A stretch of DNA of 36,244 nt, taken from Robiginitomaculum sp. (GTDB lineage Bacteria; Pseudomonadota; Alphaproteobacteria; Caulobacterales; Maricaulaceae). The position numbers and the translations under genes were made by a program. Shown here piece after piece: positions 25,743 through 34,003 of the stretch. The notes beneath the pieces were generated by a model, which saw only the letters and a list, made by a program, of their open reading frames with translations, ran no database searches and was not told the origin of the DNA. The DNA lies in contig JAJFFM010000230.1 of NCBI GenBank assembly GCA_021776675.1, positions 1 to 36,244 on the forward strand, given 5' to 3'. The number at the start of each line of letters is the position of its first letter. Position 1 is the stretch's first letter.

Positions 25743-26594
25743 ATGGAATACTTATTAGTGAGTGTAAACAGCAGGACATCACAATTGCGTCAGAGCGTAC
25801 AAAAATTAGAACAATTTTATACATCCCGTTTGGGTGTAGCCGCGCAAGCTATGGTGTCGCGGCGGTTGGGAGCCTTATGGCCTGAGCTTAACGATATGGA
25901 CGTGCTTGGCTATGGTTACGGCATCCCTTATTTGCATAACTACCAAGATGGTGCGCGCAGTGTCATATATGCCATGCCGTCCGAGCAAGGTGCGGCAAGG
26001 CAAATGTCAGTTCGCGGCAATATTTCGGCTTTGACCATGGACCATGAGCTCCCGTTTGAACCCAGTGTGTTTGATAGGGTTTTGGTCGCGCACGGATTAG
26101 AAGAAGCACCGCATATGCCTGCACTCTTGGACGAGTTATGGCGTGTGATGAAACCGGAAGGGCGCATTGTTATCGTTGCCGCCAACCGTGCAGGCTTGTG
26201 GGCGCGCTCAGACAAAACTCCGTTCGGGGCGGGGCGGCCATTTTCGCGTAGCCAATTATCAGACGCTCTTAAAACAAGTGGCTTTGTGCCCTTGGTACGC
26301 TCGGGTGCGCTATATTGCCCACCCATGAACAAGATGTGCGGAAAATCTATGGCAGGTGGGTTTGAAAAGTTCGGGGAAACCGTTTGGCCCGGATTATCCG
26401 GACTTGTGCTTGTAGAAGCCGTCAAGCGGCTGTATGCCGGACGCGGGGGACACCAGAAAAAACGTCTGCGCCGCCCACAATTTGGCGGCTCGCCTGTTTT
26501 GGGAACTTCGGCCTCAGGCAATATAATGGACACTATATCCGAAGCCACCACACATATTCATCCTTTGAAGGAAACGGCACAAAACAATGAGTAA
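25743..26594 (+). CDS. Class I SAM-dependent methyltransferase, substrate unknown
   Basis: The product is 283 aa as drawn from ATG 25743; a GTG at 25758 or later would give a more typical promoter space from gloB, so the start is uncertain. The SAM-binding strand is DVLGYGYGIPYL near 52-63, and the helix/strand LLDELWRVMKPEGRIVIVAA near 125-144 is typical of the Methyltransf_11 type. There is no N-terminal membrane segment. A C-terminal tail rich in Arg/Lys leads into the overlap with the chorismate mutase gene. The gloB/methyltransferase pairing is common in Alphaproteobacteria as far as I recall, but the methyl acceptor is unknown. Confidence 0.85.
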   Translation: MEYLLVSVNSRTSQLRQSVQKLEQFYTSRLGVAAQAMVSRRLGALWPELNDMDVLGYGYGIPYLHNYQDGARSVIYAMPSEQGAARQMSVRGNISALTMDHELPFEPSVFDRVLVAHGLEEAPHMPALLDELWRVMKPEGRIVIVAANRAGLWARSDKTPFGAGRPFSRSQLSDALKTSGFVPLVRSGALYCPPMNKMCGKSMAGGFEKFGETVWPGLSGLVLVEAVKRLYAGRGGHQKKRLRRPQFGGSPVLGTSASGNIMDTISEATTHIHPLKETAQNNE

Positions 26595-27465
26595 ACCAAA
26601 TGTAGATACTGCGCGCATAATGGCAGCTCTGCGCATGAAGGAGCTAAGAAGGGATATAGATCGGGTTGATACGGCTTTGCTAAACCTAATCGCCGAACGT
26701 ATGGACCTAGCCGCTGCTGTGCGGTGGGCAAAATCAGGTGCAAATGTTTGGCGCCCGTCGCGCGAAGAAAGCCATGTTCGGGATTTGGCGCGCAAAGCAA
26801 ATGTTACGAAGGCAGGTGCCACCGCACCTGAATTAGTGTCTCATATTTGGGCAGAACTGACCAGCGCTAGTCTAACTTTGCAAGGCCCGATAGGTTTGCA
26901 TATCGCCTTGGTTGGCGATGCGCTGTCATCATGGTCATTGGTACGTGACCGGTTTGGCGCGTCCATTCCCGCGCACACTTACCCGACCACCAGCGCGGCT
27001 CTTGCAGCTGCATTTGCCGACCTTGAAGGTGTCGCGATACTGCCCGCGCCAGGGACGATGAGCAATTGGTGGACGGCGCTTGGCCCGGACGGTGCTATGT
27101 CAGGCATGCATATTTTGGCGGCTCTGCCGCGTATTGGTAATTGGGATTGGCCCGTCGCAGTGGCCGTATCCAAAGCGGTGATAGAACCATCAGGCGATGA
27201 TATTACTCTTGTCTATGTTGAGGGTGGAGCTTTGGCCGCGCCGTTGACACTGACTAAACTTTTTGAAAATTGTGGTCTGCCAGCGACCTTGCGCGCCGAA
27301 ATGAACGGGCGGTGCCTCTATAGCGTAGCGGGGTATTTTACCGACGACAGTCCCGAGATAAAAACCCTATCCGCACAGGTAAAATCTGTAAAAATTATTG
27401 GGGTCTTACCTGTGCCCATCCCGCTTCCTATCCCTCTGGCCATCCCATCACCTAAAGAAAGCTAA
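26587..27465 (+). CDS. Chorismate mutase with unusual C-terminal domain
   Basis: The product is 292 aa. Its start overlaps the previous stop by 8 bases. Residues of about 17-100 are an AroQ-type chorismate mutase domain: LRRDIDRVDTALLNLIAERM with the active-site Arg, then AVRWAK and RPSREE. This converts chorismate to prephenate, the substrate of the next enzyme. Residues 100-270 do not match the catalytic prephenate dehydratase domain by eye; no TRF motif is seen. It may be a degenerate dehydratase-like or ligand-sensing domain. The last residues form a Pro-rich hydrophobic repeat (PIPL/PIPL/AIPS). Confidence 0.85.
   Translation: MSKPNVDTARIMAALRMKELRRDIDRVDTALLNLIAERMDLAAAVRWAKSGANVWRPSREESHVRDLARKANVTKAGATAPELVSHIWAELTSASLTLQGPIGLHIALVGDALSSWSLVRDRFGASIPAHTYPTTSAALAAAFADLEGVAILPAPGTMSNWWTALGPDGAMSGMHILAALPRIGNWDWPVAVAVSKAVIEPSGDDITLVYVEGGALAAPLTLTKLFENCGLPATLRAEMNGRCLYSVAGYFTDDSPEIKTLSAQVKSVKIIGVLPVPIPLPIPLAIPSPKES
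27415..27450 (+). repeat. 12-bp tandem repeat at the chorismate mutase C-terminus
   Basis: Three units: CCCATCCCGCTT, CCTATCCCTCTG and GCCATCCCATCA, ending 15 bases before the stop codon. They encode PIPL, PIPL and AIPS. The copies are diverged, so this expansion is older than the perfect ones elsewhere. Confidence 0.8.
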
Positions 27466-27468
27466 GGC

Positions 27469-28395
27469 GTGGCTGTGCAAAATATATATGACAATGTTTT
27501 GATCGTGGGCGGCGGACTTATCGGTTCATCCATAGCCCGCGCATGCCGCGAATTCGGTGCGGCGAAACGCGTGACAATAGCTGACACGAATGCGGATGTG
27601 CGTACCGCATTAAACGGGCTAAATATCTGCGACAAGGTTACAGACACGGCCAACCCATCTGATGCGGACTTGGTTATTTTAGCCGTACCGCCAGGTAATA
27701 TTTCCGACATTGCAGCGTATGTGTTGCCCCATATGAAAAAAGGCGCGACCTTGACGGATGTGGGTTCCGTCAAAGCCGATGTGGTCGAAAAGATTACTGC
27801 AATCTTGCCAAAGGACATAAATTTTATTGGCGGTCATCCCATTGCAGGGACTGAACAAAGCGGGCCGGAAGCAGGCTTTGCCGCGCTGTTCACAGACCGT
27901 TGGTGTATCCTTACTACGTCCGATGAGGACGCACTCGCCGCGCAAAAGCTCAAACAATTTTGGCAGGCCATTGGTTCGCGCGTTACTTTTATGGATGCCA
28001 AACATCATGATTTGGTGTTGGCGACCACCTCGCATTTACCCCATTTAATAGCCTATGCTTTGGTCGGGACGGCCACGGATATGGAAACCGTAACGCGCGG
28101 CGAAGTGATTAAATATTCTGCGGGCGGGTTTCGCGATTTTACCCGAATTGCTGCTTCGGATCCGGTTATGTGGCGCGATGTATTTTTACAAAACAAAGAT
28201 GCGGTTCTGGATGTTTTGGGCCGTTATATTGAAGATTTAACCGCCCTTAAAAAAGCGGTGCGTTGGGGCGACGGTGAAACCCTCCTAAAAGAATTTACCA
28301 AAACCCGCGATATCCGCACACGCATTATCGATGCGGGCCAAGACAGCGCCAAACCAAATTTCGGCCGCGATATTTCGGGTGATGAAGAAGAGTAG
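27469..28395 (+). CDS. tyrA: Prephenate/arogenate dehydrogenase (cyclohexadienyl dehydrogenase)
   Basis: The product is 308 aa from GTG 27469, 3 bases after the chorismate mutase stop. The N-terminal Rossmann fold has GxGxxG in VGGGLIGSS (G14, G16, G19), and a D40-like acidic residue in TIADTN that suggests NAD preference. The catalytic His/Gly segment is GGHPIAGTEQSGPEAG, and LATTSHLPHLIAYAL follows. It oxidatively decarboxylates prephenate or arogenate for tyrosine synthesis. The operon methyltransferase-chorismate mutase-tyrA couples the two pathway steps directly. Confidence 0.93.
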   Translation: MAVQNIYDNVLIVGGGLIGSSIARACREFGAAKRVTIADTNADVRTALNGLNICDKVTDTANPSDADLVILAVPPGNISDIAAYVLPHMKKGATLTDVGSVKADVVEKITAILPKDINFIGGHPIAGTEQSGPEAGFAALFTDRWCILTTSDEDALAAQKLKQFWQAIGSRVTFMDAKHHDLVLATTSHLPHLIAYALVGTATDMETVTRGEVIKYSAGGFRDFTRIAASDPVMWRDVFLQNKDAVLDVLGRYIEDLTALKKAVRWGDGETLLKEFTKTRDIRTRIIDAGQDSAKPNFGRDISGDEEE

Positions 28396-28414
28396 GCGAA
28401 TTCGTGCAGAGAGG

Positions 28415-29227
28415 TTAAAATATTTCTTTCACAATCTTGCGGAACAAAATATTGGCTTCATCCAAGAGTTCGGGTTTGTCTTTTTTCATTGTCTTTACGG
28501 CCTCACGAGCCAAATCAAATTCAGATGTAATAAACGCATCAATAACTGCGACACGTGGGGCAAGGCCAATTTCTTTTGATTTGCTTTTTGCAAGAAGAAG
28601 TGCATCCAATGCGCTACATAGGCTAGCTTCCAAATCACACCCTTTCACAAGAGCTTGGAAGTTCATGGGGGCTGGAATATTCGGATGTTCCCGGATCCAT
28701 TTAAGTGCCATGGCGGGGCGGATAATATAAAAATATTTCTTCAGATTTACCTCATCCTTACCGTCAATATAAGTACGCCATTGCTGATCACCTATATGTA
28801 AATAATGGTATAAACAGGCAGGATCGGGAGCTGTCTTTTGTGAAAATAATGTCAAGGCATCACAAATATTATCATTCCACATATAGCGGATAGGGCTAGA
28901 CAGCCACTCCAGCATAACCGGATTTGGTTTTAGCAGCAGGCTGAGTGCTTTTCTAATATCCCAACCATTTATATCGTAAACCTCATCGAGGGGTAGTTCG
29001 ATAACATCACGGCCGGGCGTTAAAGATAAATACCAATCAGATGAATGAGCGTAGATAAACCGGACATCATAATCACTATCAGGCGACGGAAAACCCCAAG
29101 CGCGGCTCCCGCTTTCGACGGCAAATAATATATGGACATCTTGATCAATTTCAACTTGACGCAATTTCTCTATAATGCTCATGCGCATTTTTTCGGATAT
29201 TTTGGGATCAAATTTAATCAGACTCAT
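28415..29227 (-). CDS. RlaP/YcgL-type nucleotidyltransferase
   Basis: The product is 270 aa from ATG 29227 (MSLIKFDP); an upstream in-frame ATG at 29281 would overlap the neighbouring dehydrogenase gene. The polymerase-beta-fold nucleotidyltransferase signature is GSRAWGFPSPDSDYDVRF near residues 41-58, giving the catalytic GS and DxD. The family (PF10127, COG3541) was named for RlaP, a partner of the Pnkp/Hen1 RNA repair pathway, but many members stand alone. No Pnkp or Hen1 partner is in the window. It is convergent with tyrA, 19 bases apart. Confidence 0.88.
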   Translation of the reverse strand: MSLIKFDPKISEKMRMSIIEKLRQVEIDQDVHILFAVESGSRAWGFPSPDSDYDVRFIYAHSSDWYLSLTPGRDVIELPLDEVYDINGWDIRKALSLLLKPNPVMLEWLSSPIRYMWNDNICDALTLFSQKTAPDPACLYHYLHIGDQQWRTYIDGKDEVNLKKYFYIIRPAMALKWIREHPNIPAPMNFQALVKGCDLEASLCSALDALLLAKSKSKEIGLAPRVAVIDAFITSEFDLAREAVKTMKKDKPELLDEANILFRKIVKEIF

Positions 29228-29237
29228 TGGTTTTTGC

Positions 29238-30257
29238 TCACGTCGCGGGCGGTAAAACTCTGTCGGGGCAACGGTGGCCATCGTATAATGCGCGAATATT
29301 TATCATCACTTTTTCGCCCATCTCTAGACGCGATTCGTGTGTCGCCGATGCGATATGCGGCGCCAGGATTACATTGGGTAGGCCGAGAAGCCCCGGATGA
29401 ATAACCGGTTCGTTTTCATATACATCTAACCCTGCGCCCGCGATTTGCCCGCTGGCCAAGGCCTCAGCCAGAGCGGCTTCGTCGATAATTTCTCCCCTTG
29501 ATGTATTGATGATAACGCCGTGGGCCGGCATGGCCGCCAACCGCTCCGCCGAAATTAAATGATAGGTCTGGGGTGTGTTGGGGCAGTTAATAGAAAGTAT
29601 ATCCACATTGGCCATCATGCTGTCCAAATCGGGCCAATAGGTTGCGTGTAATGCGTCTTCGATCGGCGGTGAAACGGGTGCACGATTATGGTAATGGACC
29701 TTAAGGCCAAAGGCGGTTGCGCGCCTTGCTATGGCCTGACCGATGCGTCCCATACCGACAATGCCAAGTTTCTTACCGCGTACGCGGTGTCCGAGAATAC
29801 CCGTGGGTGTCCAGCCTTTAAATTCCCCTGCTCGGGTAAGCCTATCGGCGGCAACTAAACGGCGCGGGACGGCCAAAATCATGGCCATAGCGAAATCAGC
29901 CGTATCTTCGGTGAGCACGCCTGGCGTGTTGGTAATGATAATGCCTTTGGCGTGTGCGGCGACGCGGTCGATATGGTCTGTGCCTGCACCGAAATTTGCT
30001 ATTAATTTAAGCTGCGGGCCTGCGGCGGCAATTATATCTGCATCAATTTTATCTGTGACCGTTGGCACCAACACATCTGCGGTTTTGACGGCTTCTTTTA
30101 GCTCTGCTTGGGTCATGGGTAAGTCGTTTATATTCAAAACAGCATCAAACAAATCCACCAACCTGTCGTGGACGGCATCCGGTAATCTACGCGTGACGAT
30201 TATATTTGGTCTTGCGGTTTTTGATTTGGCCGTATTTGATTTGGTATGTTTTCCCAT
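29238..30257 (-). CDS. D-2-hydroxyacid dehydrogenase (glyoxylate/hydroxypyruvate reductase-like)
   Basis: The product is 339 aa from ATG 30257; the open frame extends to 30356 but those 33 residues (basic, with no family match) are probably not translated. The NAD(P)-binding motif is GIVGMGRIGQAIARR. The catalytic set is Arg in INTSRGEIIDE, Glu in DVYENEPVI and His in LAPHIASATHESR. A Lys/Thr/Ser-rich N-terminal tail contains a 15-bp repeat. The substrate is not certain; family relatives reduce glyoxylate and hydroxypyruvate. It lies 10 bases upstream of the RlaP-type gene on the same strand, so they are probably co-transcribed. Confidence 0.9.
   Translation of the reverse strand: MGKHTKSNTAKSKTARPNIIVTRRLPDAVHDRLVDLFDAVLNINDLPMTQAELKEAVKTADVLVPTVTDKIDADIIAAAGPQLKLIANFGAGTDHIDRVAAHAKGIIITNTPGVLTEDTADFAMAMILAVPRRLVAADRLTRAGEFKGWTPTGILGHRVRGKKLGIVGMGRIGQAIARRATAFGLKVHYHNRAPVSPPIEDALHATYWPDLDSMMANVDILSINCPNTPQTYHLISAERLAAMPAHGVIINTSRGEIIDEAALAEALASGQIAGAGLDVYENEPVIHPGLLGLPNVILAPHIASATHESRLEMGEKVMINIRALYDGHRCPDRVLPPAT
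30217..30246 (+). repeat. 15-bp tandem repeat in the dehydrogenase N-terminus
   Basis: GTTTTTGATTTGGCC (30217) is followed by GTATTTGATTTGGTA (30232), an in-frame pair in the basic, unconserved N-terminal tail of the hydroxyacid dehydrogenase. Confidence 0.8.
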
Positions 30258-30384
30258 TTGCGTAAAAAAGCCTGTTCTGCCCACATTAGCAAGTAAAGTT
30301 TTGGCAAATTTACTGACTTGTTTACGCCTCAGTAATTCTCTTGGCCCATAAAGCATCTGTTAACCAAAGATAGAGGGTTTGGTC

Positions 30385-31005
30385 GTGAACAATAAACCGG
30401 TTTTGCCAATACTGTTTTCAGCGGGATTATTATCGGCAGCAATGACAATATCTGCGAGCGCACAAACTGTGCCGAACGGTGCTCGAGCGGCACAAACAAC
30501 CAAAACACCCTTGGTAGCACGCATAGTCGAAGACGTGCCGGGGCCAAATGAGCGGGTAACCAAAAACCTTATAAGGGTTAAGGCAGCCAAAACCCCGTCT
30601 GGATTTAGTGTACCGCGGTATGTTTCTCTTAAATACTCTACGTCAAATGGCCGCACAGGCCCCAGCAGTGAACATCCGGTTGCTTGGCAGTATTCTAGAC
30701 GTGGCATGCCCATGATAGTCGTCGCCGAGACAGAAGTTTGGCGCAAAGTCCGTGATGTTAACGGTGATGAAAGCTGGATGAAAAGACGGCTTTTGGACGG
30801 TAAGCGAATGGTATTGGTGCGCGGTGAAATCACTCTGCGTGCAAAACCCAGATCAGATGCACATAAGCAAGCCACCGCAGGCAAAGGTGCGCTTTTGGCT
30901 CTTGAAGACTGTACTGCAAAAAATTGGTGCCGGGTCACAGATTTAAGCAGTCACATAACGGGCTATGCCCTAAAATCCATGCTCTGGGGCGCAGAACCGC
31001 TTTAG
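30385..31005 (+). CDS. Secreted bacterial SH3-domain protein (SH3_4-like)
   Basis: The product is 206 aa from GTG 30385, behind AGAGGG; a TTG at 30379 is an alternative. The N-terminus is a cleavable Sec signal (hydrophobic PVLPILFSAGLLSAAMTI, then SASAQ). Two bacterial SH3-like units follow, at about residues 60-135 and 140-200. They carry a recurring RYVSLKY/EITLRAKP strand and the phrase EVWRKVRDVNGDESWMKRRLL, as in the SH3_4 family. Two Cys near the end of each unit may form disulfides. Such proteins are periplasmic and often bind or modulate peptidoglycan; function is unproven. It is divergent from the dehydrogenase gene. Confidence 0.88.
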   Translation: MNNKPVLPILFSAGLLSAAMTISASAQTVPNGARAAQTTKTPLVARIVEDVPGPNERVTKNLIRVKAAKTPSGFSVPRYVSLKYSTSNGRTGPSSEHPVAWQYSRRGMPMIVVAETEVWRKVRDVNGDESWMKRRLLDGKRMVLVRGEITLRAKPRSDAHKQATAGKGALLALEDCTAKNWCRVTDLSSHITGYALKSMLWGAEPL

Positions 31006-31225
31006 GGCTTGTAGAATCTACACCTATAGTCATTTTCATTTCCGTCATTTATATGTTTTACCGAGTATATAGCTCTGCTCATTTGCCGTTATGCTCATAA
31101 ATACATTGAAAGCAAAATAAGCTTTCATTCTCAGTGGTCTGTTCATAGTTTATTTACCTTATTGCTAAAACATCTTTCAAAACCCGTATCTAGGTAATCT
31201 ATAGTTAACCATACTTTGCTAGAGC
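31006..31225. other. 220-bp spacer between the SH3 protein and an unknown gene
   Basis: No ORF of note. A 7-bp stem hairpin TGAAAGC/GCTTTCA lies at 31107-31127 and could terminate the SH3 gene. GTTAAC occurs near 31204, upstream of the next start. No convincing promoter boxes. Confidence 0.4.
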
Positions 31226-31579
31226 ATGGATATGATTGCCCCAAAAATGATTGCAGTAGAGATGATGATTGAGCCGGGAGCAGAGAAGCTTCTTGCCAAA
31301 ATGGGACGGCAAATGTCGACCAAGGCCCGCTCCAAAGTTATGAACGGGGCATTGACGCATTTGCGCGAAAATGTACATGCGCCAGAGGTTTCAGCTTGGT
31401 TCTCTGAGTTACGGTTTAAACCCGACCGCCGAACTACGGTTCGGTTGTCCCGCGAAAACGCAGCTTATGCAGATACTTTGGCGGATATGGCCGGACACGG
31501 ACGACCCAGTATTTTGCTCGACATTGTCTATCTTGCGGCCAGTAAAATGGACAAGGCCGATTTTGAGGCCTTAAAGTAG
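31226..31579 (+). CDS. Small unknown protein
   Basis: The product is 117 aa, probably mostly helical, with several internal Met near the start (codons 1, 3, 8 and others), so the exact start is uncertain. Basic residues are frequent (STKARSKVMNGALTHLRENVH, RFKPDRRTTVRLSRENA). There is no signal peptide or membrane segment. It is not recognised. The arrangement of basic and helical segments would fit a small DNA- or protein-binding factor, but this is a guess. It is convergent with fabI, across a hairpin. Confidence 0.6.
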   Translation: MDMIAPKMIAVEMMIEPGAEKLLAKMGRQMSTKARSKVMNGALTHLRENVHAPEVSAWFSELRFKPDRRTTVRLSRENAAYADTLADMAGHGRPSILLDIVYLAASKMDKADFEALK

Positions 31580-31585
31580 ATGCTT

Positions 31586-31612
31586 TCCTTCCCCGTAAAA
31601 ACGAGGGAAGGA
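31586..31612. terminator. Terminator-like hairpin between two convergent genes
   Basis: TCCTTCCCCGT pairs with ACGAGGGAAGGA (one bulged A) around an AAAA loop. The flanking GCTTT (31582) and AAAGC (31617) extend the pairing. It is well placed to end transcription from both sides. Confidence 0.7.
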
Positions 31613-31638
31613 GAAGAAAGCCTAATCAATCCGCACTT

Positions 31639-32472
31639 TTAGTCTATCCCCAAACTCGCTTTTAGCGGGTCTTCTTGTGGCATAGCTATTGCGTGGAAAC
31701 CGCCGTCTACGTGATGGGTCTCGCCTGTGCAGCTTGTCCCTAGTGATGACAGCAGATACAGCGCCGCCCCGGCTACGCCTTCTAGATGGGTATGGTCTTG
31801 CATGGCGGCGGTGGCTTTGTTGAACCTGAACATATGACGACCGGAACCGATACCTGCGGCGGCGAGTGTTTTAATTGGGCCAGCCGAGATGGCATTGACG
31901 CGAATACCGCGCGGGCCAAGATCAGCCGCCATATAGCGGGTACAGGCTTCGAGGGCCGCTTTGGCCACGCCCATAACATTGTAATTTGGCACGACCCGTT
32001 CCGAGCCCAGATAAGTCATGGTAATCATGGCGCCGCCCTCGCTCATCATTTGGCTGGCGCGTCTGCCCGCATCAACGAAACTATAGGCGGAAATATCCAA
32101 AGCCGATTTAAAGCCTTCGCGGGTTGTGTTGTCGATAAAACTGTCGACCAATTGATCCCTACCAGCAAATGCGACGGAATGCACAAGGAAATCCATCTCG
32201 CCCCACTCTTGTTTGATGGCGCCGAACAAAGCGTCCATAGATGCATCATCGGTAACATCACAGGACATGATGATTTTGGCACCAAGGCTTTCCGCGAGAG
32301 GGCGCACGCGCCGCTCCATAGCTTCGCCTTGATAGGTGAATGCGATCTCTGCGCCTTGGGCAGAGAGCTGTTCTGCTATGGCCCAAGCAATAGAGTTCTT
32401 GTTAGCAACCCCCATAATCAGCCCGCGTTTGCCAGCCATAAGATTGCCGCTCGGATATTCACGTTTCGCCAT
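31639..32472 (-). CDS. fabI: Enoyl-[acyl-carrier-protein] reductase (NADH)
   Basis: The product is 277 aa. This is the last step of the fatty-acid elongation cycle, in the cytoplasm. FabI hallmarks are visible: the nucleotide-binding start GKRGLIMGVANKNSIAWAIA, the segment SVAFAGRDQL, and the catalytic Tyr-x6-Lys in YNVMGVAKAALEA, followed by GPIKTLAA. This is the FabI type of SDR, distinct from FabV or FabL. A TAGGAGT ribosome-binding site precedes the start on the minus strand. The spacer 32473-32616 shows nothing specific. Confidence 0.95.
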   Translation of the reverse strand: MAKREYPSGNLMAGKRGLIMGVANKNSIAWAIAEQLSAQGAEIAFTYQGEAMERRVRPLAESLGAKIIMSCDVTDDASMDALFGAIKQEWGEMDFLVHSVAFAGRDQLVDSFIDNTTREGFKSALDISAYSFVDAGRRASQMMSEGGAMITMTYLGSERVVPNYNVMGVAKAALEACTRYMAADLGPRGIRVNAISAGPIKTLAAAGIGSGRHMFRFNKATAAMQDHTHLEGVAGAALYLLSSLGTSCTGETHHVDGGFHAIAMPQEDPLKASLGID

Positions 32473-32616
32473 TGTTTACTCCTAATTTATGCCAATATTT
32501 ATTTGGTACTTGTTGGTGCTTTCATACCATAGCGGTACGCATTGGCTAGTGGGATTCTTTACTAGTCTTTGGCAAATAATAAATTTCGTTTAGGGTGTTG
32601 TTGCGTAGTTCGGACA

Positions 32617-33390
32617 TTAGGGCGGCTCTCTTTCAGGGAGGGGGTCATCAGATTTTTTCACAAAACCAATGTCGCTTTCAATGCGTTTTGGCGCGTCTTG
32701 TACGGTGATTATTGCCGTTGAAGTTTCTGCCCCTTCCTCAGAATCAAGTTTCAACTCATCAGGCGTAAACCGAATAGGGTCGAGGGTGCGCGCACCGCGC
32801 GGTTGTGTCCATTTATGTATCTGTGTATGGGCGGTTTCAGCGTCTGCGGCCATGCCCCAAAGCTTAAAATAAGCATCGCGTATTTCTTGTTCCTCCGTGT
32901 CTGTCACGGGTTTTTTATACAAAAATCTCTGCACATTCGTTATCTTTACTAGGGCAAAGAACTTCCATGTATAGGCACGAATATGACCGCCAAACTTGGG
33001 CGCAGATTGCCGCTTTGGCTTAACATTCGAAACCGTAAATCCATCAGGAAATTTACGCTGCCATTCGCCGAAGTATTTAGTCAGAGCATAATTTGCCAAT
33101 CGGTTCTTGCGCCATTGCCGAATGGCTCTTTCGCCGATAATGCCGCGCACATGGGCAATCCTGTGCGGACATTGCAAAACCCAAGCCTTAATCCGCATAT
33201 TAAGATTGTCCCGCGTCCGCGCGCGCAATCTCTCGGAATAGCGCACAAGCATCCGCCCACAAAGGAGCCCAGAGCCGCCTGCACTCGCCTGCAGAACCGC
33301 ACGCAACATAGAAATCACCGAGGTCAATACCCCTAAATCCCAAATATTGGGCGGCGACAGTCTGTTAATTTGGGCAAAGTCAAGTTTCAT
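32617..33390 (-). CDS. Unknown basic protein
   Basis: The product is 257 aa with many Arg/Lys and two Cys near the N-terminal third (LLCGRMLV, VLQCPHRIAHVRG). A helical middle portion is rich in Trp and aromatic residues (NYALTKYFGEWQRKFPDGF, AYTWKFFALVKI). The C-terminal 70 residues are acidic and Pro-rich, probably disordered. There is no signal peptide or membrane segment and no motif I recognise. The start is placed at the first ATG and there is no strong Shine-Dalgarno. It is divergent from the DUF488 gene, 157 bases apart. Confidence 0.7.
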   Translation of the reverse strand: MKLDFAQINRLSPPNIWDLGVLTSVISMLRAVLQASAGGSGLLCGRMLVRYSERLRARTRDNLNMRIKAWVLQCPHRIAHVRGIIGERAIRQWRKNRLANYALTKYFGEWQRKFPDGFTVSNVKPKRQSAPKFGGHIRAYTWKFFALVKITNVQRFLYKKPVTDTEEQEIRDAYFKLWGMAADAETAHTQIHKWTQPRGARTLDPIRFTPDELKLDSEEGAETSTAIITVQDAPKRIESDIGFVKKSDDPLPEREPP

Positions 33391-33547
33391 GCTTGCAGGA
33401 TAGGGGTAGGTGTGAGGTCGTGGATAAATTTTTTGTTTGGAAGAGAGTTAGGTGGTGTTACAGTGTCCGCATTATACAATACGAATTATTAACCTTTTTT
33501 TTAATCCTATCTAACAATGTCGGGCATCATGATTCACGGAGGTTTTT

Positions 33548-34003
33548 ATGATAAATACTATCGGGTATGAAGGTGCTGACTTATCAGATTTTATTTCTTC
33601 GATTTCGGACGCTGGAGTTGATGTTTTAATTGATGTCAGAGACCGAGCACAATCCCGCAAAAAGGGTTTTTCCAAAACAGCATTATCGGAAGCGTTAAAT
33701 GCTGTGGGCGTTGAGTATCTTCATCTTAGGGAACTCGGCGACCCCAAAGAAGGGCGCGAGGCTGCTCGAAGTGGGCAATGGGAAAAGTTTTATAAAATTT
33801 ACGCAAAGGTCTTAGCGTCAGAAGTTGCCCAACATGCAATCGAGCGCATAATTGAATTGTCTGAAACTCAATCAACCTGTCTCTTGTGTTACGAAAGAGA
33901 CCACAGGACTTGCCATAGGAAGTGTATTACAGACGAAATTGAAACCCGAATTAGTAAAAAGGCTAGACATTTAGGGGTTAGAAAGTTTGAACGAGCAGCT
34001 TAG
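33548..34003 (+). CDS. DUF488 family protein
   Basis: The product is 151 aa. The N-terminus MINTIGYEGADLSDFISS and the DVRDRAQSRKKGFSKTAL segment with R and K are the DUF488 core. The conserved LRELGDPKEGREAAR and the cysteine cluster LLCYERDHRTCHRKCI (near residues 115-130) are family hallmarks. DUF488 is a domain of unknown biochemistry whose genes often sit in mobile or defence-associated contexts. A strong CGGAGG ribosome-binding site precedes ATG 33548. The next gene starts inside its last codons, a 17-base overlap, so they form a two-gene unit. Confidence 0.92.
   Translation: MINTIGYEGADLSDFISSISDAGVDVLIDVRDRAQSRKKGFSKTALSEALNAVGVEYLHLRELGDPKEGREAARSGQWEKFYKIYAKVLASEVAQHAIERIIELSETQSTCLLCYERDHRTCHRKCITDEIETRISKKARHLGVRKFERAA

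Noticed and set aside
25940-26551. 203-aa minus-strand ORF
   Set aside because: Antisense shadow of the methyltransferase gene, with no recognisable domain.
31786-32532. 248-aa plus-strand ORF
   Set aside because: It lies entirely opposite fabI, whose motifs are unmistakable, and shows no family signature.
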